Part shown: positions 9,147-17,920 of the stretch, piece by piece
Layout of the letters: every line of letters begins with the position of its first letter
How positions within the stretch are numbered: the stretch's first letter is position 1
From: Sporichthya polymorpha DSM 43042
GTDB taxonomy: Bacteria > Actinomycetota > Actinomycetes > Sporichthyales > Sporichthyaceae
Direction: 5' to 3'
DNA: 64,000 nucleotides
NCBI RefSeq assembly: GCF_000384115.1
Contig: NZ_KB913029.1
Span: forward strand, 4,625,057 to 4,689,056
Notes under the pieces: generated by a model
The model's input: the letters and a program-made list of their open reading frames with translations, nothing else
The model's database searches: none
Told to the model about the DNA's origin: nothing
Program-made: the position numbers and the translations under genes

Positions 9147-9236
9147 TGGAGATGACATCTCCAACGAGATCGCCGATTCCAGTGGAGATGACATCTCCAA
9201 CGAGATCGCCGATTTCCCGTGGAGATGTCATCTCCA
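9147..9236. repeat. Three iterated palindromes GGAGATG-A/T-CATCTCC upstream of the CapA-like gene
   Basis: The 15-bp palindrome GGAGATGACATCTCC occurs at 9148-9162 and 9184-9198, and its inverse-centre form GGAGATGTCATCTCC at 9221-9235. Copies are spaced 36 and 37 bp. The spacer AACGAGATCGCCGATT is identical after copies 1 and 2, so the array arose by tandem duplication. Copy 1 sits about 34 bp upstream of the predicted leaderless start of the CapA-like gene, over its -35 region. It could be an operator array or an intergenic repeat family. Confidence 0.85.
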
Positions 9237-9243
9237 GGTGGGC

Positions 9244-9882
9244 TCAGGCGGGGTCGGTGAGGTGGATCGTCACCGCGCGGAAGCGGGCGGGCGTGGAGCG
9301 GAGGACGTCGAGGCGGGGGTCGGGGACGGGAAGGAACCGCGGCTCGACGGGGACGTCCCGCAGCGGCGCGAGGGCCCGGTCGGCGAGGACGCGGTCGACG
9401 GCCTTGCGCTCCCCGCCCAGGACGAGGGCGTCGAGGTCGCCGGCGACCGGGACGAGGATCCGCGCCGCGGTCTCGGCGGCGGCGTCGAGGGCCTGGTCGG
9501 CCTGGTTGGCCCGGCGCCGGGCGAAGCGCTGCTGGGACCAGCCACCGGCCGCGGTGCGGCCCTGGACGTGCCGGGACCCGACCTTGGACTCCGTCAGCGC
9601 CGGGCCGACGAAGACGCCGGCCGCGAACCCGCCGAGCCGGACGAGCAGCACACCCACCCTCCGCTCGGCGACCGCGTGCGCCGCGAGCGCCGCCACGGGG
9701 TCACCGGCCGGGGCCCAGAGACGGAGGAACGGCGGCACGCACTCAGCGACCGTCCCGTTGCCGCCGACCGCGCGCACGCCGTCCGTCGTCGCCGAAACCT
9801 CCGTCAGACCGTCGTTCCGGTCGGCGAAGTTGGCGAACCACCGTGGGATGCGCTCCGCCTCGACCTCGACGGATCGCACCAC
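9244..9882 (-). CDS. acVLRF1-type peptidyl-tRNA hydrolase (actinobacterial Vms1-like release factor)
   Basis: A 212-residue protein with the eRF1-like fold signature of actinobacterial Vms1-like release factors. The catalytic loop GRTAAGGWSQQRFARRR (about 108-124) replaces the GGQ motif of classical release factors. Proteins of this family are proposed to hydrolyse peptidyl-tRNA on stalled large ribosomal subunits. The gene is three bases downstream of sufT and probably the last gene of the suf transcript, although a link with Fe-S assembly is not established. Start is one of two adjacent GTG codons at 9882/9879. Confidence 0.82.
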   Translation of the reverse strand: MVRSVEVEAERIPRWFANFADRNDGLTEVSATTDGVRAVGGNGTVAECVPPFLRLWAPAGDPVAALAAHAVAERRVGVLLVRLGGFAAGVFVGPALTESKVGSRHVQGRTAAGGWSQQRFARRRANQADQALDAAAETAARILVPVAGDLDALVLGGERKAVDRVLADRALAPLRDVPVEPRFLPVPDPRLDVLRSTPARFRAVTIHLTDPA

Positions 9883-9885
9883 GAC

Positions 9886-10206
9886 CTAGACGTTGAACCC
9901 GAGTGCGCGGAGCTGCTCGCGGCCGTCGTCGGTGATCTTGTCGGGGCCCCACGGGGGCATCCAGACCCAGTTGATGCGGAAGTCCGCGACGAGGCCCTCG
10001 AGGGCGGCGCGGGTCTGGTCCTCGATCACGTCGGTCAGCGGGCAGGCCGCGGACGTCAGGGTCATGTCGATGGTCGCGATGTTCGACTCGTCGACGCTGA
10101 CCCCGTAGACGAGGCCGAGGTCGACGACGTTGATGCCGAGCTCCGGGTCGACGACGTCGCGCAGGGCCTCGGTCAGGTCGTCCTCGGTCGGTGCGCTGGT
10201 GGTCAT
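9886..10206 (-). CDS. sufT: SufT-like DUF59 metal-sulfur cluster maturation protein
   Basis: A 106-residue DUF59 (MIP18) protein: VVDPELGINVVDLGLVYG near residue 18, and the conserved Cys in TSAACPLTD. SufT/PaaD-type proteins assist transfer of Fe-S clusters to apoproteins. It overlaps sufU by four bases (ATGA), so translation is probably coupled, and it closes the canonical suf gene set here. Confidence 0.92.
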   Translation of the reverse strand: MTTSAPTEDDLTEALRDVVDPELGINVVDLGLVYGVSVDESNIATIDMTLTSAACPLTDVIEDQTRAALEGLVADFRINWVWMPPWGPDKITDDGREQLRALGFNV

Positions 10207-10688
10207 GTCGTAGCTCCGTTCGCGAGCGATTGTGCCGTTTCAGTGCTTGTCTTTCCGACGGCTTGCGCCGTCGCGTCCTTCCAGGCCATCCAGGAAAGCA
10301 ACGCGCACTTGATGCGGGCGGGGTACTTCGAAACTCCGGCGAAGGCGACCGCGTCCTCGAGGACGTCCTCGTCCGGGGTGGCCTGACCCTTGGACTGCAT
10401 GAGGGCCAGGAACTCCTCGTGCACGGCCATGGCCTCGTCGAGGGTCTTGCCGATGAGCAGCTCGGTCAGCACCGAGGCCGAGGCCTGGCTGATCGAGCAG
10501 CCGAGGCTGTCGTACGAGACGTCGGCGACCTTCCCGTCGACCATGTGCACCCGCAGCGTCACCTCGTCGCCGCACGTCGGGTTGACGTGGTGCACCTCGG
10601 CCTCGAACGGGTCCCGCAACCCCTTGTGCCGGGGGTTGCGGTAGTGGTCGAGGATGATCTCCTGGTAGAGCGCGTCCACATCACTCAC
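10203..10688 (-). CDS. sufU: SufU, sulfur-accepting Fe-S assembly protein
   Basis: A 161-residue IscU-fold protein of the SufU type. The three metal/sulfur cysteines appear in NPTCGDEV, SLGCSISQAS and RIKCALLSW, and the SufU-specific insertion between the second and third cysteine is present. SufU accepts persulfide from SufS through zinc-ligand exchange. It starts at GTG 10688, four bases after sufS, and overlaps sufT. Confidence 0.95.
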   Translation of the reverse strand: MSDVDALYQEIILDHYRNPRHKGLRDPFEAEVHHVNPTCGDEVTLRVHMVDGKVADVSYDSLGCSISQASASVLTELLIGKTLDEAMAVHEEFLALMQSKGQATPDEDVLEDAVAFAGVSKYPARIKCALLSWMAWKDATAQAVGKTSTETAQSLANGATT

Positions 10689-10692
10689 GGCC

Positions 10693-11958
10693 TCACGCTC
10701 CCCTCGAGAAGAAGGCCTTCACGGCGTCCAACCCCTCGACGAGGGCATCAATTTCCTCGGGCTTCGTGTAGAGGTAGAACGAGGCGCGGGTCGACGCGGT
10801 GACGCCGAACCGGGCGTGGACCGGACGGGCGCAGTGGTGGCCGCCGCGGACAGCGACGCCGCGCGAGTCGAGCACCTGCCCGACGTCATGCGGGTGAATG
10901 TCACCGAGCTCGAAGCTGATGGCCCCGCCACGGTCGACGTTCTCGGTCGGGCCGAGGATGCGCAGCCCGTCCACCTGCTTCAGTGCGTCGAGCGCGTACC
11001 CGGTGAGCGCGTGCTCGTGGGCGCGGATCGCCTCCATGCCGATCGCCGACAGGTAGTCCAGCGCGACACCGAGCCCGACGGCCTGCACGATCGGCGGGGT
11101 TCCGGCCTCGAAGCGGTGCGGCGCCGGCGCGTAGGTCGAGCCCTCCATGCGGACGATCTCGATCATCTCGCCGCCGCCGAGGAACGGCGGGAGCTGGTTG
11201 AGCAGTTCCGGCTTCGCGACCAGCACGCCGATGCCCGTCGGACCGCACAGCTTGTGCCCGGTGAACGCGACGAAGTCGGCCCCGAGCGCGGTGAGGTCCA
11301 CCGGCATCTGCGTCACGGACTGGGAGGCGTCGACGACGACCAGCGCGCCGACCTCGTGCGCCCGCCGCGTGATCTCCTCGACGGGGTTGACCGTGCCGAG
11401 CGCGTTCGACACCCACACGACCGAGACGACCTTGGTCCGCTCGGTGATCAGGTCGTCGATGTTCGACAGGTCGAGCCGGCCCTCGTCCGTGATGCCGAAC
11501 CACCGCAGCGTCGCGCCGGTCCGCTCGCACGCGAGCTGCCACGGCACGATGTTGGAGTGGTGCTCCATCTCGGTGATGACGACCTCGTCACCGGGACCGA
11601 ACCCGTACGGATCGCCCGCGTTCGCGAGGACGTTCGCCACCAGGTTGAGCGCCTCGGAGGCGTTCTTGGTGAAGATGACGCCGTCGCGGCTGGGCGCGTT
11701 CACGAACGCCGCGACCTTGTCGCGGGCGCCCTCGAACGCGGCCGTCGCCTCCTCCCCGAGCTGGTGCGCCGCGCGCGCCACGTTGGCGTTGTGCAGCGCG
11801 TAGTGCTCGGAGATCGCATCGATCACCGACTGCGGCTTCTGCGACGTGTTCGCCGAGTCCAGGTAGACCAGCGGACGGTCGTCCGCGAGGCGCCGCTCCA
11901 GGATCGGGAAGTCGGCCCGGATCTTCTCCAGGTCGAGCAGCCCCGCCAGCTGAGCCAC
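10693..11958 (-). CDS. sufS: SufS cysteine desulfurase
   Basis: A 421-residue group II cysteine desulfurase and PLP enzyme. The Schiff-base lysine is in FTGHKLCGPTG, the PLP-binding His in TEMEHHSNIVPW, and the catalytic Cys in RGGHHCARP near residue 376. It converts cysteine to alanine, leaving a persulfide for SufU. It lies two bases downstream of sufC, within the suf operon. Confidence 0.96.
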   Translation of the reverse strand: MAQLAGLLDLEKIRADFPILERRLADDRPLVYLDSANTSQKPQSVIDAISEHYALHNANVARAAHQLGEEATAAFEGARDKVAAFVNAPSRDGVIFTKNASEALNLVANVLANAGDPYGFGPGDEVVITEMEHHSNIVPWQLACERTGATLRWFGITDEGRLDLSNIDDLITERTKVVSVVWVSNALGTVNPVEEITRRAHEVGALVVVDASQSVTQMPVDLTALGADFVAFTGHKLCGPTGIGVLVAKPELLNQLPPFLGGGEMIEIVRMEGSTYAPAPHRFEAGTPPIVQAVGLGVALDYLSAIGMEAIRAHEHALTGYALDALKQVDGLRILGPTENVDRGGAISFELGDIHPHDVGQVLDSRGVAVRGGHHCARPVHARFGVTASTRASFYLYTKPEEIDALVEGLDAVKAFFSRGA

Positions 11959-11960
11959 CG

Positions 11961-12722
11961 TCAGGCTCCGGCCTTAGCGAGGAAGCGCTCGTAGCCCTCG
12001 GCCTCGAGCTGCTCGGCGAGCTCCGGGCCACCCTCCTCGACGAACCGGCCGCCGACGAAGACGTGGACGAAGTCCGGCGAGATGTAGCGCAGGATCCGGG
12101 TGTAGTGCGTGATCAGCAGCAGACCCTTGTCGCCGCCGGAGCGGAACCGGTTCACGCCCTCCGACACGACCTTGAGCGCGTCGATGTCGAGACCGGAGTC
12201 GGTCTCGTCGAGGATCGCGACCTTCGGGTTCAGCAGCTCCAGCTGCAGCGTCTCGTGGCGCTTCTTCTCACCACCGGAGAAGCCCTCGTTGACGTTGCGC
12301 TCGGCGAAGGACGGGTCCATCGCGAGCGCGTCCATGGCGCCCTTGACGTCCTTGACCCACGTGCGCAGCTTGGGGGCCTCGCCGTCGATCGCGGTCTTCG
12401 CGGTGCGGAGGAAGTTCGAGACGCTCACGCCCGGAACCTCGACCGGGTACTGCATCGCGAGGAAGAGCCCGGCGCGGGCGCGCTCGTCGACGCTCATCGC
12501 GAGGACGTCCTCGCCGTCGAGCGTGATGGTGCCGCTCGTCACCTGGTACTTCGGGTGCCCCGCGATCGTGTAGGCCAACGTCGACTTGCCCGACCCGTTG
12601 GGGCCCATCACGGCGTGGGTCTCGCCCGCGTTGATCGTCAGGGTGACCCCCTTGAGGATCTCCTTGACGCCCTCAGGCGTCTCGACCGAGACGTGAAGGT
12701 CCTTGATAGCCAGGGTGCTCAT
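11961..12722 (-). CDS. sufC: SufC, Fe-S assembly ATPase
   Basis: A 253-residue ABC-type ATPase of the SufBCD scaffold. Walker A GPNGSGKST, SufC-type signature FSGGEKKRHE and Walker B AILDETDSGLDIDALK are visible. ATP hydrolysis drives conformational change in SufB-SufD during cluster assembly in the cytosol. A 78-bp gap holding a GC hairpin separates it from sufD, the only real gap in the operon. Confidence 0.96.
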   Translation of the reverse strand: MSTLAIKDLHVSVETPEGVKEILKGVTLTINAGETHAVMGPNGSGKSTLAYTIAGHPKYQVTSGTITLDGEDVLAMSVDERARAGLFLAMQYPVEVPGVSVSNFLRTAKTAIDGEAPKLRTWVKDVKGAMDALAMDPSFAERNVNEGFSGGEKKRHETLQLELLNPKVAILDETDSGLDIDALKVVSEGVNRFRSGGDKGLLLITHYTRILRYISPDFVHVFVGGRFVEEGGPELAEQLEAEGYERFLAKAGA

Positions 12723-12778
12723 ATCTTTGAAGCTCTTCTCTGATGGGCGATCAGTTGCGGTTGTCTTCGGGGGGTCGT

Positions 12779-12797
12779 CGGGGGGCGGAGCCCCCGA
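12779..12797 (-). other. GC hairpin in sufD-sufC intergenic gap
   Basis: On the transcribed strand the 78-bp gap contains GGGGGC-TCC-GCCCCC with partly paired flanks. Within an operon such a stem may act as a partial terminator, an RNA-processing or stability element setting sufC-S-U-T level relative to sufB-D. Role is inference from position only. Confidence 0.45.
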
Positions 12798-12800
12798 CTG

Positions 12801-13901
12801 TCAGTTAAGGGTCTTGGCGAGCTCGGCGTCGATCTTCTGCAGCAGCCGGGTCTGGACGATCGGGACCCCGATCCGGCCGATGATCTCGCCGAAGAAGCCG
12901 CGGACGACCATGCGGCGGGCCTCGTCCTCGCGGATGCCGCGCGACTGCAGGTAGAACAGCTGCTCGTCGTCGAAGCGACCGGTGGCGCTGGCGTGACCCG
13001 CGCCGGCGACCTCGCCGGTGTAGATCTCCAGGTTCGGGACGGAGTCCGCAGAGGCTCCGTCCGTCAGCAGCAGGTTGCGGTTGAGCTCGTACGTGTCGGT
13101 CCCGGTCGCCTCGGCGCCGATGATGACGTCGCCGATCCAGACCGTGTGCGCCTTGTCGCCCTGCAGCGCGCCCTTGTAGGCGACGTTGCTGCGGCAGTTC
13201 GGCACCGTGTGGTCGATCCGCAGCCGGTGCTCGAGGTGCTGGCCGGCGTCGGCGAAGTACAGGCCGAGCATCTCGGCGTCGCCGCCCTGGGCCGTGTAGT
13301 GCACCTGTGGGTAGAGGCGAACCAGGTTCCCGCCGAACGTGACCGCGATGGCCTTGACCTTTGCGTCGCGGCCGAGCGAGATCCGCTGGTGCGCGAGGTG
13401 CACGGCGTCGTCGGCCCAGTCCTGCACGCTGACCAGCGTCAGGTTCGCGCTGTCGCCGACGTGCACCTCGACGGTGCCGGCGTACGTGGCCGAACCCAGG
13501 TGGTCGAGCACGACCGTCGCGACCGCGAACGGCTTGACGTCGATGACGATGTGCCCGAAAGCGGCGCCGTCGGCGTCCTCACCGCGGACGGTGATGACCG
13601 TCGGAGCCGGCTCCAGTTCCTGAGGCACCGTCACGACCGTGGCCGTCTGGATCGCGGTGAACGCCGCCTCCGCGACCCGGTCGGTGGGGGCGCCGACCTT
13701 TCCGACCCGCGGGTCGTCGCGACCCACGGTCTCGACGGTCACGCCCTCACCGGCGTCGACGGACACGACAACCTTGCCGTCGCCCTTCGCGGTCCCGTCG
13801 TGCAGACCGCGCAGGCGACGCATCGGGGTGAAGCGCCACTCCTCCTCGCGACCGGTCGGTACCGGGTGGGAAAAAGAATCGGGCAGAACAGGGGTGGTCA
13901 C
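12801..13901 (-). CDS. sufD: SufD, Fe-S cluster scaffold subunit
   Basis: A 366-residue SufB/SufD-family protein starting MTTPVLPDSFSHPVP and ending with the family block SRGIREDEARRMVVRGFF. It includes GREEEWRFTPMRRLRGL near the N-terminus, typical of SufD. It forms the SufBC2D scaffold with SufB and SufC. The GTG start at 13901 shares one base with the sufB stop (TAGTG), which indicates coupled translation. Confidence 0.95.
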   Translation of the reverse strand: MTTPVLPDSFSHPVPTGREEEWRFTPMRRLRGLHDGTAKGDGKVVVSVDAGEGVTVETVGRDDPRVGKVGAPTDRVAEAAFTAIQTATVVTVPQELEPAPTVITVRGEDADGAAFGHIVIDVKPFAVATVVLDHLGSATYAGTVEVHVGDSANLTLVSVQDWADDAVHLAHQRISLGRDAKVKAIAVTFGGNLVRLYPQVHYTAQGGDAEMLGLYFADAGQHLEHRLRIDHTVPNCRSNVAYKGALQGDKAHTVWIGDVIIGAEATGTDTYELNRNLLLTDGASADSVPNLEIYTGEVAGAGHASATGRFDDEQLFYLQSRGIREDEARRMVVRGFFGEIIGRIGVPIVQTRLLQKIDAELAKTLN

Positions 13902-15310
13902 TAACCCACAGCCCCTTCCATCTGGAGCTCGATCAGGCGGTTCAGCTCGAGGGCGTACTCCATCGGAAGCTCTCGGGCGATGGGCTCGACGAAGCCGCGG
14001 ACGATCATCGCCATGGCCTCGTCCTCGGACAGGCCGCGGCTCATCAGGTAGAACAGCTGGTCCTCGGACACCTTGGAGACCGTCGCCTCGTGGCCGAGCG
14101 CCACGTCGTCCTCGCGGACGTCGACGTACGGGTACGTGTCGGACCGGCTGATCGTGTCGACGAGCAGCGCGTCGCAACGCACGGTGGACTTGCTGTGGTG
14201 TGCGCCCTCCTGGACCTTGATCAGCCCGCGGTAGGAGGTGCGGCCGCCGCCGCGCGCGACCGACTTGGAGACGATCGAGCTCGACGTGTGCGGCGCGGCG
14301 TGGACCATCTTGGCGCCTGCGTCCTGATGCTGGCCCTCGCCCGCGAACGCGATCGAGAGAACCTCACCCTTGGCGTGCTCACCGGTCATCACGACGCCGG
14401 GGTACTTCATCGTGACCTTGGAGCCGATGTTGCCGTCGACCCACTCCATGGTCGCGCCCTCCTGGGCCATGGCGCGCTTGGTGACCAGGTTGTAGACGTT
14501 GTTCGACCAGTTCTGGATCGTCGTGTAGCGGCAGCGGCCGCCCTTCTTCACGATGATCTCGACGACGGCGGAGTGCAGCGAGTCCGACGAGTAGATCGGC
14601 GCGGTGCAGCCCTCGACGTAGTGCACGTAGGCGTCCTCGTCGACGATGATCAGCGTCCGCTCGAACTGACCCATGTTCTCGGTGTTGATCCGGAAGTAGG
14701 CCTGCAGCGGGATGTCGACATGCACGCCCTTCGGCACGTAGATGAACGAGCCACCGGACCAGACCGCGGTGTTCAGCGCGGAGAACTTGTTGTCTCCGGC
14801 CGGGATGACCTTGCCGAAGTACTCCTGGAAGAGCTCCGGGTGCTCCCGCAGGCCCGTGTCGGTGTCGAGGAAGATGACGCCCTGCTCCTCGAGGTCCTCA
14901 CGGATCTGGTGGTACACGACCTCGGACTCGTACTGCGCGGCGACGCCGGCGACGAGGCGCTGCTTCTCGGCCTCGGGGATGCCCAGACGGTCGTAGGTGT
15001 TCTTGATGTCGTCGGGCAGCTCGTCCCAGGACGTGGCCTGCTTCTCCGTCGACCGGACGAAGTACTTGATGTTGTCGAAGTCGATGCCCGACAGGTCGGA
15101 CCCCCACGTCGGCATCGGCTTCTTCTCGAAGAGCTTCAGCCCCTTGAGGCGGAGGTCGAGCATCCACTCGGGCTCGCTCTTCTTGGCCGAGATGTCGCGG
15201 ACGACGTCCTCGCTCAGGCCCCGGCGGGCGCTCGCGCCGGCGACGTCCGGGTCGGCCCAGCCGAAGTCGTATCGGCCGATGCCTTCAAGTGCGTCGGCGG
15301 TGCTGGTCAT
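13901..15310 (-). CDS. sufB: SufB, Fe-S cluster scaffold subunit
   Basis: A 469-residue protein with SufB hallmarks: [57 protein letters not shown] and the terminal [21 protein letters not shown]. It is the cluster-building subunit of SufBC2D. ATG 15310 follows a GGAAGGA ribosome binding site and overlaps the sufR stop by four bases (ATGA). Confidence 0.96.
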   Translation of the reverse strand: MTSTADALEGIGRYDFGWADPDVAGASARRGLSEDVVRDISAKKSEPEWMLDLRLKGLKLFEKKPMPTWGSDLSGIDFDNIKYFVRSTEKQATSWDELPDDIKNTYDRLGIPEAEKQRLVAGVAAQYESEVVYHQIREDLEEQGVIFLDTDTGLREHPELFQEYFGKVIPAGDNKFSALNTAVWSGGSFIYVPKGVHVDIPLQAYFRINTENMGQFERTLIIVDEDAYVHYVEGCTAPIYSSDSLHSAVVEIIVKKGGRCRYTTIQNWSNNVYNLVTKRAMAQEGATMEWVDGNIGSKVTMKYPGVVMTGEHAKGEVLSIAFAGEGQHQDAGAKMVHAAPHTSSSIVSKSVARGGGRTSYRGLIKVQEGAHHSKSTVRCDALLVDTISRSDTYPYVDVREDDVALGHEATVSKVSEDQLFYLMSRGLSEDEAMAMIVRGFVEPIARELPMEYALELNRLIELQMEGAVG

Positions 15311-16035
15311 GAGGTGGTCCTTCCGGTGGTTGCGACCGTTGGTACGTAGGTGGTGCACACGCCGTCGCCGTGGGCGATGGTGGCGAGACGTTGCACATGC
15401 GTGCCGAGCAGGCGGGCGAATGCCTGGGTCTCGGCCTCGCACAACTGGGGGAACTGCTCGGCCACATGGGCGACCGGACAGTGGTGCTGGCAGACCTGCT
15501 CGCCGAGCGCACCGCCCGGGGCGGGCCTGATGCTCGCGGCGTAGCCGTCCGCCGAGAGGGCCTCGGCGAGGACGGCCGGCCGGTCGGCCGGGTCCGCCTG
15601 CTCGACGACCCGGCGGTACCGCTCCTCGAGCTCCGCGACCCGGCGGGCCGCGAACTGCTCGACGGCGTGCACGCCCGCGGTCTCGGCCAGGAAACGCAGC
15701 GCGCTCGCGGCGAGGTCGTCGTAGGCCTGGACGAAGTGGTGCCGGCCCGCGTCGGTGACGACGAAGACCTTTGCCGGGCGACCGCGGCCCCGGTGAGCGT
15801 GCCCGCGCGGCTCGGCCTCCTCGATGACCCCGTCGGCGAGCAGCGCGTCGAGGTGACGGCGCACGGCGGCGGGCGTGAGTTCGAGCTGAGCGGCCAGGTC
15901 GGCGGCGGTCGAGCGTCCGTTCTCCAGGATCGCGCGCGCGACCTTCTCGCGCGTCCCGGCGGTGACGTCCTCGACCGGCCCGAGGTCGCGTGCGGGCGCC
16001 TCGGTCACGGAGTTGGGGTCACGGACGGTTTTCAC
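15307..16035 (-). CDS. sufR: SufR, Fe-S sensing repressor of the suf operon
   Basis: A 242-residue winged-helix regulator: DNA-binding region about residues 20-90 ([20 protein letters not shown]) and a C-terminal cluster-binding motif C-x3-C-x12-C in [20 protein letters not shown]. In mycobacteria SufR holds a 4Fe-4S cluster and represses its own operon. GTG 16035 is chosen because a -10 TAACAT and -35 TTGGGC (17-bp spacing) place the transcription start on that codon; an alternative GTG lies at 16008. The first gene of the operon, it overlaps sufB by ATGA. Confidence 0.92.
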   Translation of the reverse strand: MKTVRDPNSVTEAPARDLGPVEDVTAGTREKVARAILENGRSTAADLAAQLELTPAAVRRHLDALLADGVIEEAEPRGHAHRGRGRPAKVFVVTDAGRHHFVQAYDDLAASALRFLAETAGVHAVEQFAARRVAELEERYRRVVEQADPADRPAVLAEALSADGYAASIRPAPGGALGEQVCQHHCPVAHVAEQFPQLCEAETQAFARLLGTHVQRLATIAHGDGVCTTYVPTVATTGRTTS

Positions 16036-16069
16036 AACGCCGATGTTACCTAATTCGGCGGGGAGGCCC
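16032..16069 (-). promoter_or_regulatory. Leaderless sufR promoter with overlapping SufR-type operator
   Basis: Reading the minus strand, -35 TTGGGC, a 17-base spacer and -10 TAACAT are followed by seven bases and the GTG start. The inverted element ACATC-N5-TGTGA (16046-16032) overlaps the -10 and the start codon. It resembles the ACACT-N5-TGTGA SufR site reported for M. tuberculosis, with the right half exact and the left half matching three of five. Autorepression is inferred. Confidence 0.7.
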
Positions 16070-16104
16070 AACCAAAAGGGACAACTTCACCACAGAATGG
16101 TTGG

Positions 16105-16123
16105 GTAGGCAAGGCTTGCCTAA
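16105..16123. promoter_or_regulatory. Candidate DtxR/IdeR iron box between sufR and ABC exporter
   Basis: GTAGGCAAGGCTTGCCTAA is a nearly perfect palindrome centred on 16114. It matches the iron-box frame AGGnnAG-S-CTnnCCT exactly at conserved positions, with CA/TG in the variable core. It lies 70 bp upstream of sufR and 51 bp upstream of the ABC exporter start, so it could regulate either or both genes in response to iron. Confidence 0.65.
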
Positions 16124-16173
16124 CCTGGATCACCCGCACGGGTGACCTCCACCCCCTCCCTACACTGACCGCC

Positions 16174-17091
16174 GTGTCCGGGCCCGCCATCGCGATCGCC
16201 GGCCTGCGCAAGAGCTACGGCGGGCGGGCCGCGGTCGACGGGCTCGACCTGACCGTCGAGCGCGGGGCGATCACCGCCGTTCTCGGCCCGAACGGGGCCG
16301 GCAAGACCACGACGCTGGAGATCTGCACCGGCCTGCGGACCGCCGACGCCGGCTCCGTGCAGGTCCTCGGCCTCGACCCCCGACGCGACCGCGCCGCGCT
16401 GATGCCCCGCCTGGGCGTGATGCTGCAGGCCGGGGGGATCTACTCCGGCGCGAAGCCGGTCGAGATGCTCCGGCACGTCGCCGCGCTGCACGCGAACCCG
16501 CTCGACCCCGAGGAGTTGGTCGAGCTCCTCGGCCTCGACGGCGCGCGCCGCACGACCTACCGGCGGATGTCCGGTGGGGAGAAGCAGCTGCTCGCGCTCG
16601 GCCTCGCCCTCGTCGGCCGGCCGGAGCTCGTGTTCCTCGACGAGCCGACCGCCGGGCTCGACCCGCACGCCCGACGCCGGACCTGGGACCTGATCGCCGG
16701 GCTGCGCGATGCCGGCGTCACCGTCGTGCTCACCACGCACCTGATGGACGAGGCGGAGTCCCTCGCCGACTGCGTCCACATCGTCGACCAGGGCCGCTTG
16801 CTGGCGACCGGGACGCCGGCCGACCTGACGCGGGCCGGCAACGCGCTGACCTTCTCGGCCCCGCCCGGCCTGCCCGTCGCGACGCTGACCGGCGCCCTGC
16901 CCGAGGGCACGGAGGCCACCGAGCCGACGCCCGGGCACTACCTGGTCTCGGGCCCGATGGACCCGACGACCCTGGCCGCGGTCACCGCCTGGTGCGCGGA
17001 CCTCGGCGTCATGCCCGACGGCCTGTCGGTCGAGCGCCGCTCGCTCGAGGACGTGTTCCTTGAGCTGACCGGCCGGGAGCTGCAGGCATGA
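16174..17091 (+). CDS. ABC exporter ATP-binding protein
   Basis: A 305-residue ATPase with Walker A GPNGAGKTT, signature MSGGEKQLLALGLAL, Walker B LVFLDEPTAGLDPHAR and H-loop VVLTTHLMDEAE, typical of DrrA/CcmA-like exporters paired with ABC-2 permeases. It starts at GTG 16174, with TACACT (16161-16166) seven bases upstream, suggesting a leaderless transcript. The permease overlaps its end by ATGA. The conserved position between sufR and ctaA hints at a link with heme or membrane cytochrome assembly, but the substrate is unknown. Confidence 0.9.
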   Translation: MSGPAIAIAGLRKSYGGRAAVDGLDLTVERGAITAVLGPNGAGKTTTLEICTGLRTADAGSVQVLGLDPRRDRAALMPRLGVMLQAGGIYSGAKPVEMLRHVAALHANPLDPEELVELLGLDGARRTTYRRMSGGEKQLLALGLALVGRPELVFLDEPTAGLDPHARRRTWDLIAGLRDAGVTVVLTTHLMDEAESLADCVHIVDQGRLLATGTPADLTRAGNALTFSAPPGLPVATLTGALPEGTEATEPTPGHYLVSGPMDPTTLAAVTAWCADLGVMPDGLSVERRSLEDVFLELTGRELQA

Positions 17092-17849
17092 GCCTCGACC
17101 TCTCCCCCGCCCCCGGCGCCGCTTCCCTCGGCCGGATGGTGCGCGCCCAGGCCGCGTTCGAGACCCGCCTGATGCTCCGCAACGGCGAGAACCTGCTGCT
17201 GACGGTGATCATCCCGACGCTGCTCCTGATCGTGTTCGCGAGCGCCGACGTCATCGACACCGGCCCCGGCGAGCGCATCGACTTCCTCGCGCCGGGCATC
17301 CTCGCCCTCGCGGTGATGTCGACAGCGTTCACCGGGCAGGCCATCGCCACCGGCTTCGAGCGCCGCTACGGCGTGCTCAAACGCCTCGCGGTCTCGCCGC
17401 TCCCCCGCTGGGCGTTGCTGACCGGGAAGACGCTCTCGGTGCTGGTCGTCATCGCCCTGCAGCTGGTGCTGCTCACCGTCACCGCCTTCGCCCTCGGCTG
17501 GGACCCCGTCGGCTCGGTCGGCATGGTCGTGCCGTTGCTCCTGCTCGGGGCCGCCGCGTTCAGCGGGCTCGGGCTCCTCATGGCCGGCACCCTGCGCGCC
17601 GAGGGCACCCTCGCCGCGGCGAACCTGGTCTACCTCGTCCTGCTGCTGTGCGGGGGCATCGTCATCCCCCTCGACAAGTTCGGCGGCGCCGAGGACGTCC
17701 TCGAGTTCACCCCCGCCGCCGCCCTCGCGACCGGCCTCCGGGACGTCTTCACCGGCGCCGACCCCACCCCCGGGGCCCCCCTCGCCGTCCTCGCCGTCTG
17801 GGCCGCCCTCAGCCTCACCGCCGCCGCCCGCTGGTTCCGCTGGGACTAG
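17088..17849 (+). CDS. ABC-2 type exporter permease
   Basis: A 253-residue membrane protein with six hydrophobic segments; the ABC-2 motif region includes FERRYGVLKRLAVSPLPRWALLTGKTLS. It partners the upstream ATPase, which it overlaps by four bases. The stop codon is followed by a very GC-rich spacer and two palindromic repeat units. Confidence 0.9.
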   Translation: MSLDLSPAPGAASLGRMVRAQAAFETRLMLRNGENLLLTVIIPTLLLIVFASADVIDTGPGERIDFLAPGILALAVMSTAFTGQAIATGFERRYGVLKRLAVSPLPRWALLTGKTLSVLVVIALQLVLLTVTAFALGWDPVGSVGMVVPLLLLGAAAFSGLGLLMAGTLRAEGTLAAANLVYLVLLLCGGIVIPLDKFGGAEDVLEFTPAAALATGLRDVFTGADPTPGAPLAVLAVWAALSLTAAARWFRWD

Positions 17850-17920
17850 CGCCGGCCCGCCCCGCCCCGGCCCCGGCCCCGCCCCGGCCCGGCCCCGGGA
17901 CGGCCCCGGCCCCGGACGCA

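Noticed and set aside
9147-9236. Palindrome array as a CRISPR array
   Set aside because: Only three copies, and the intervening sequence is itself duplicated rather than unique.
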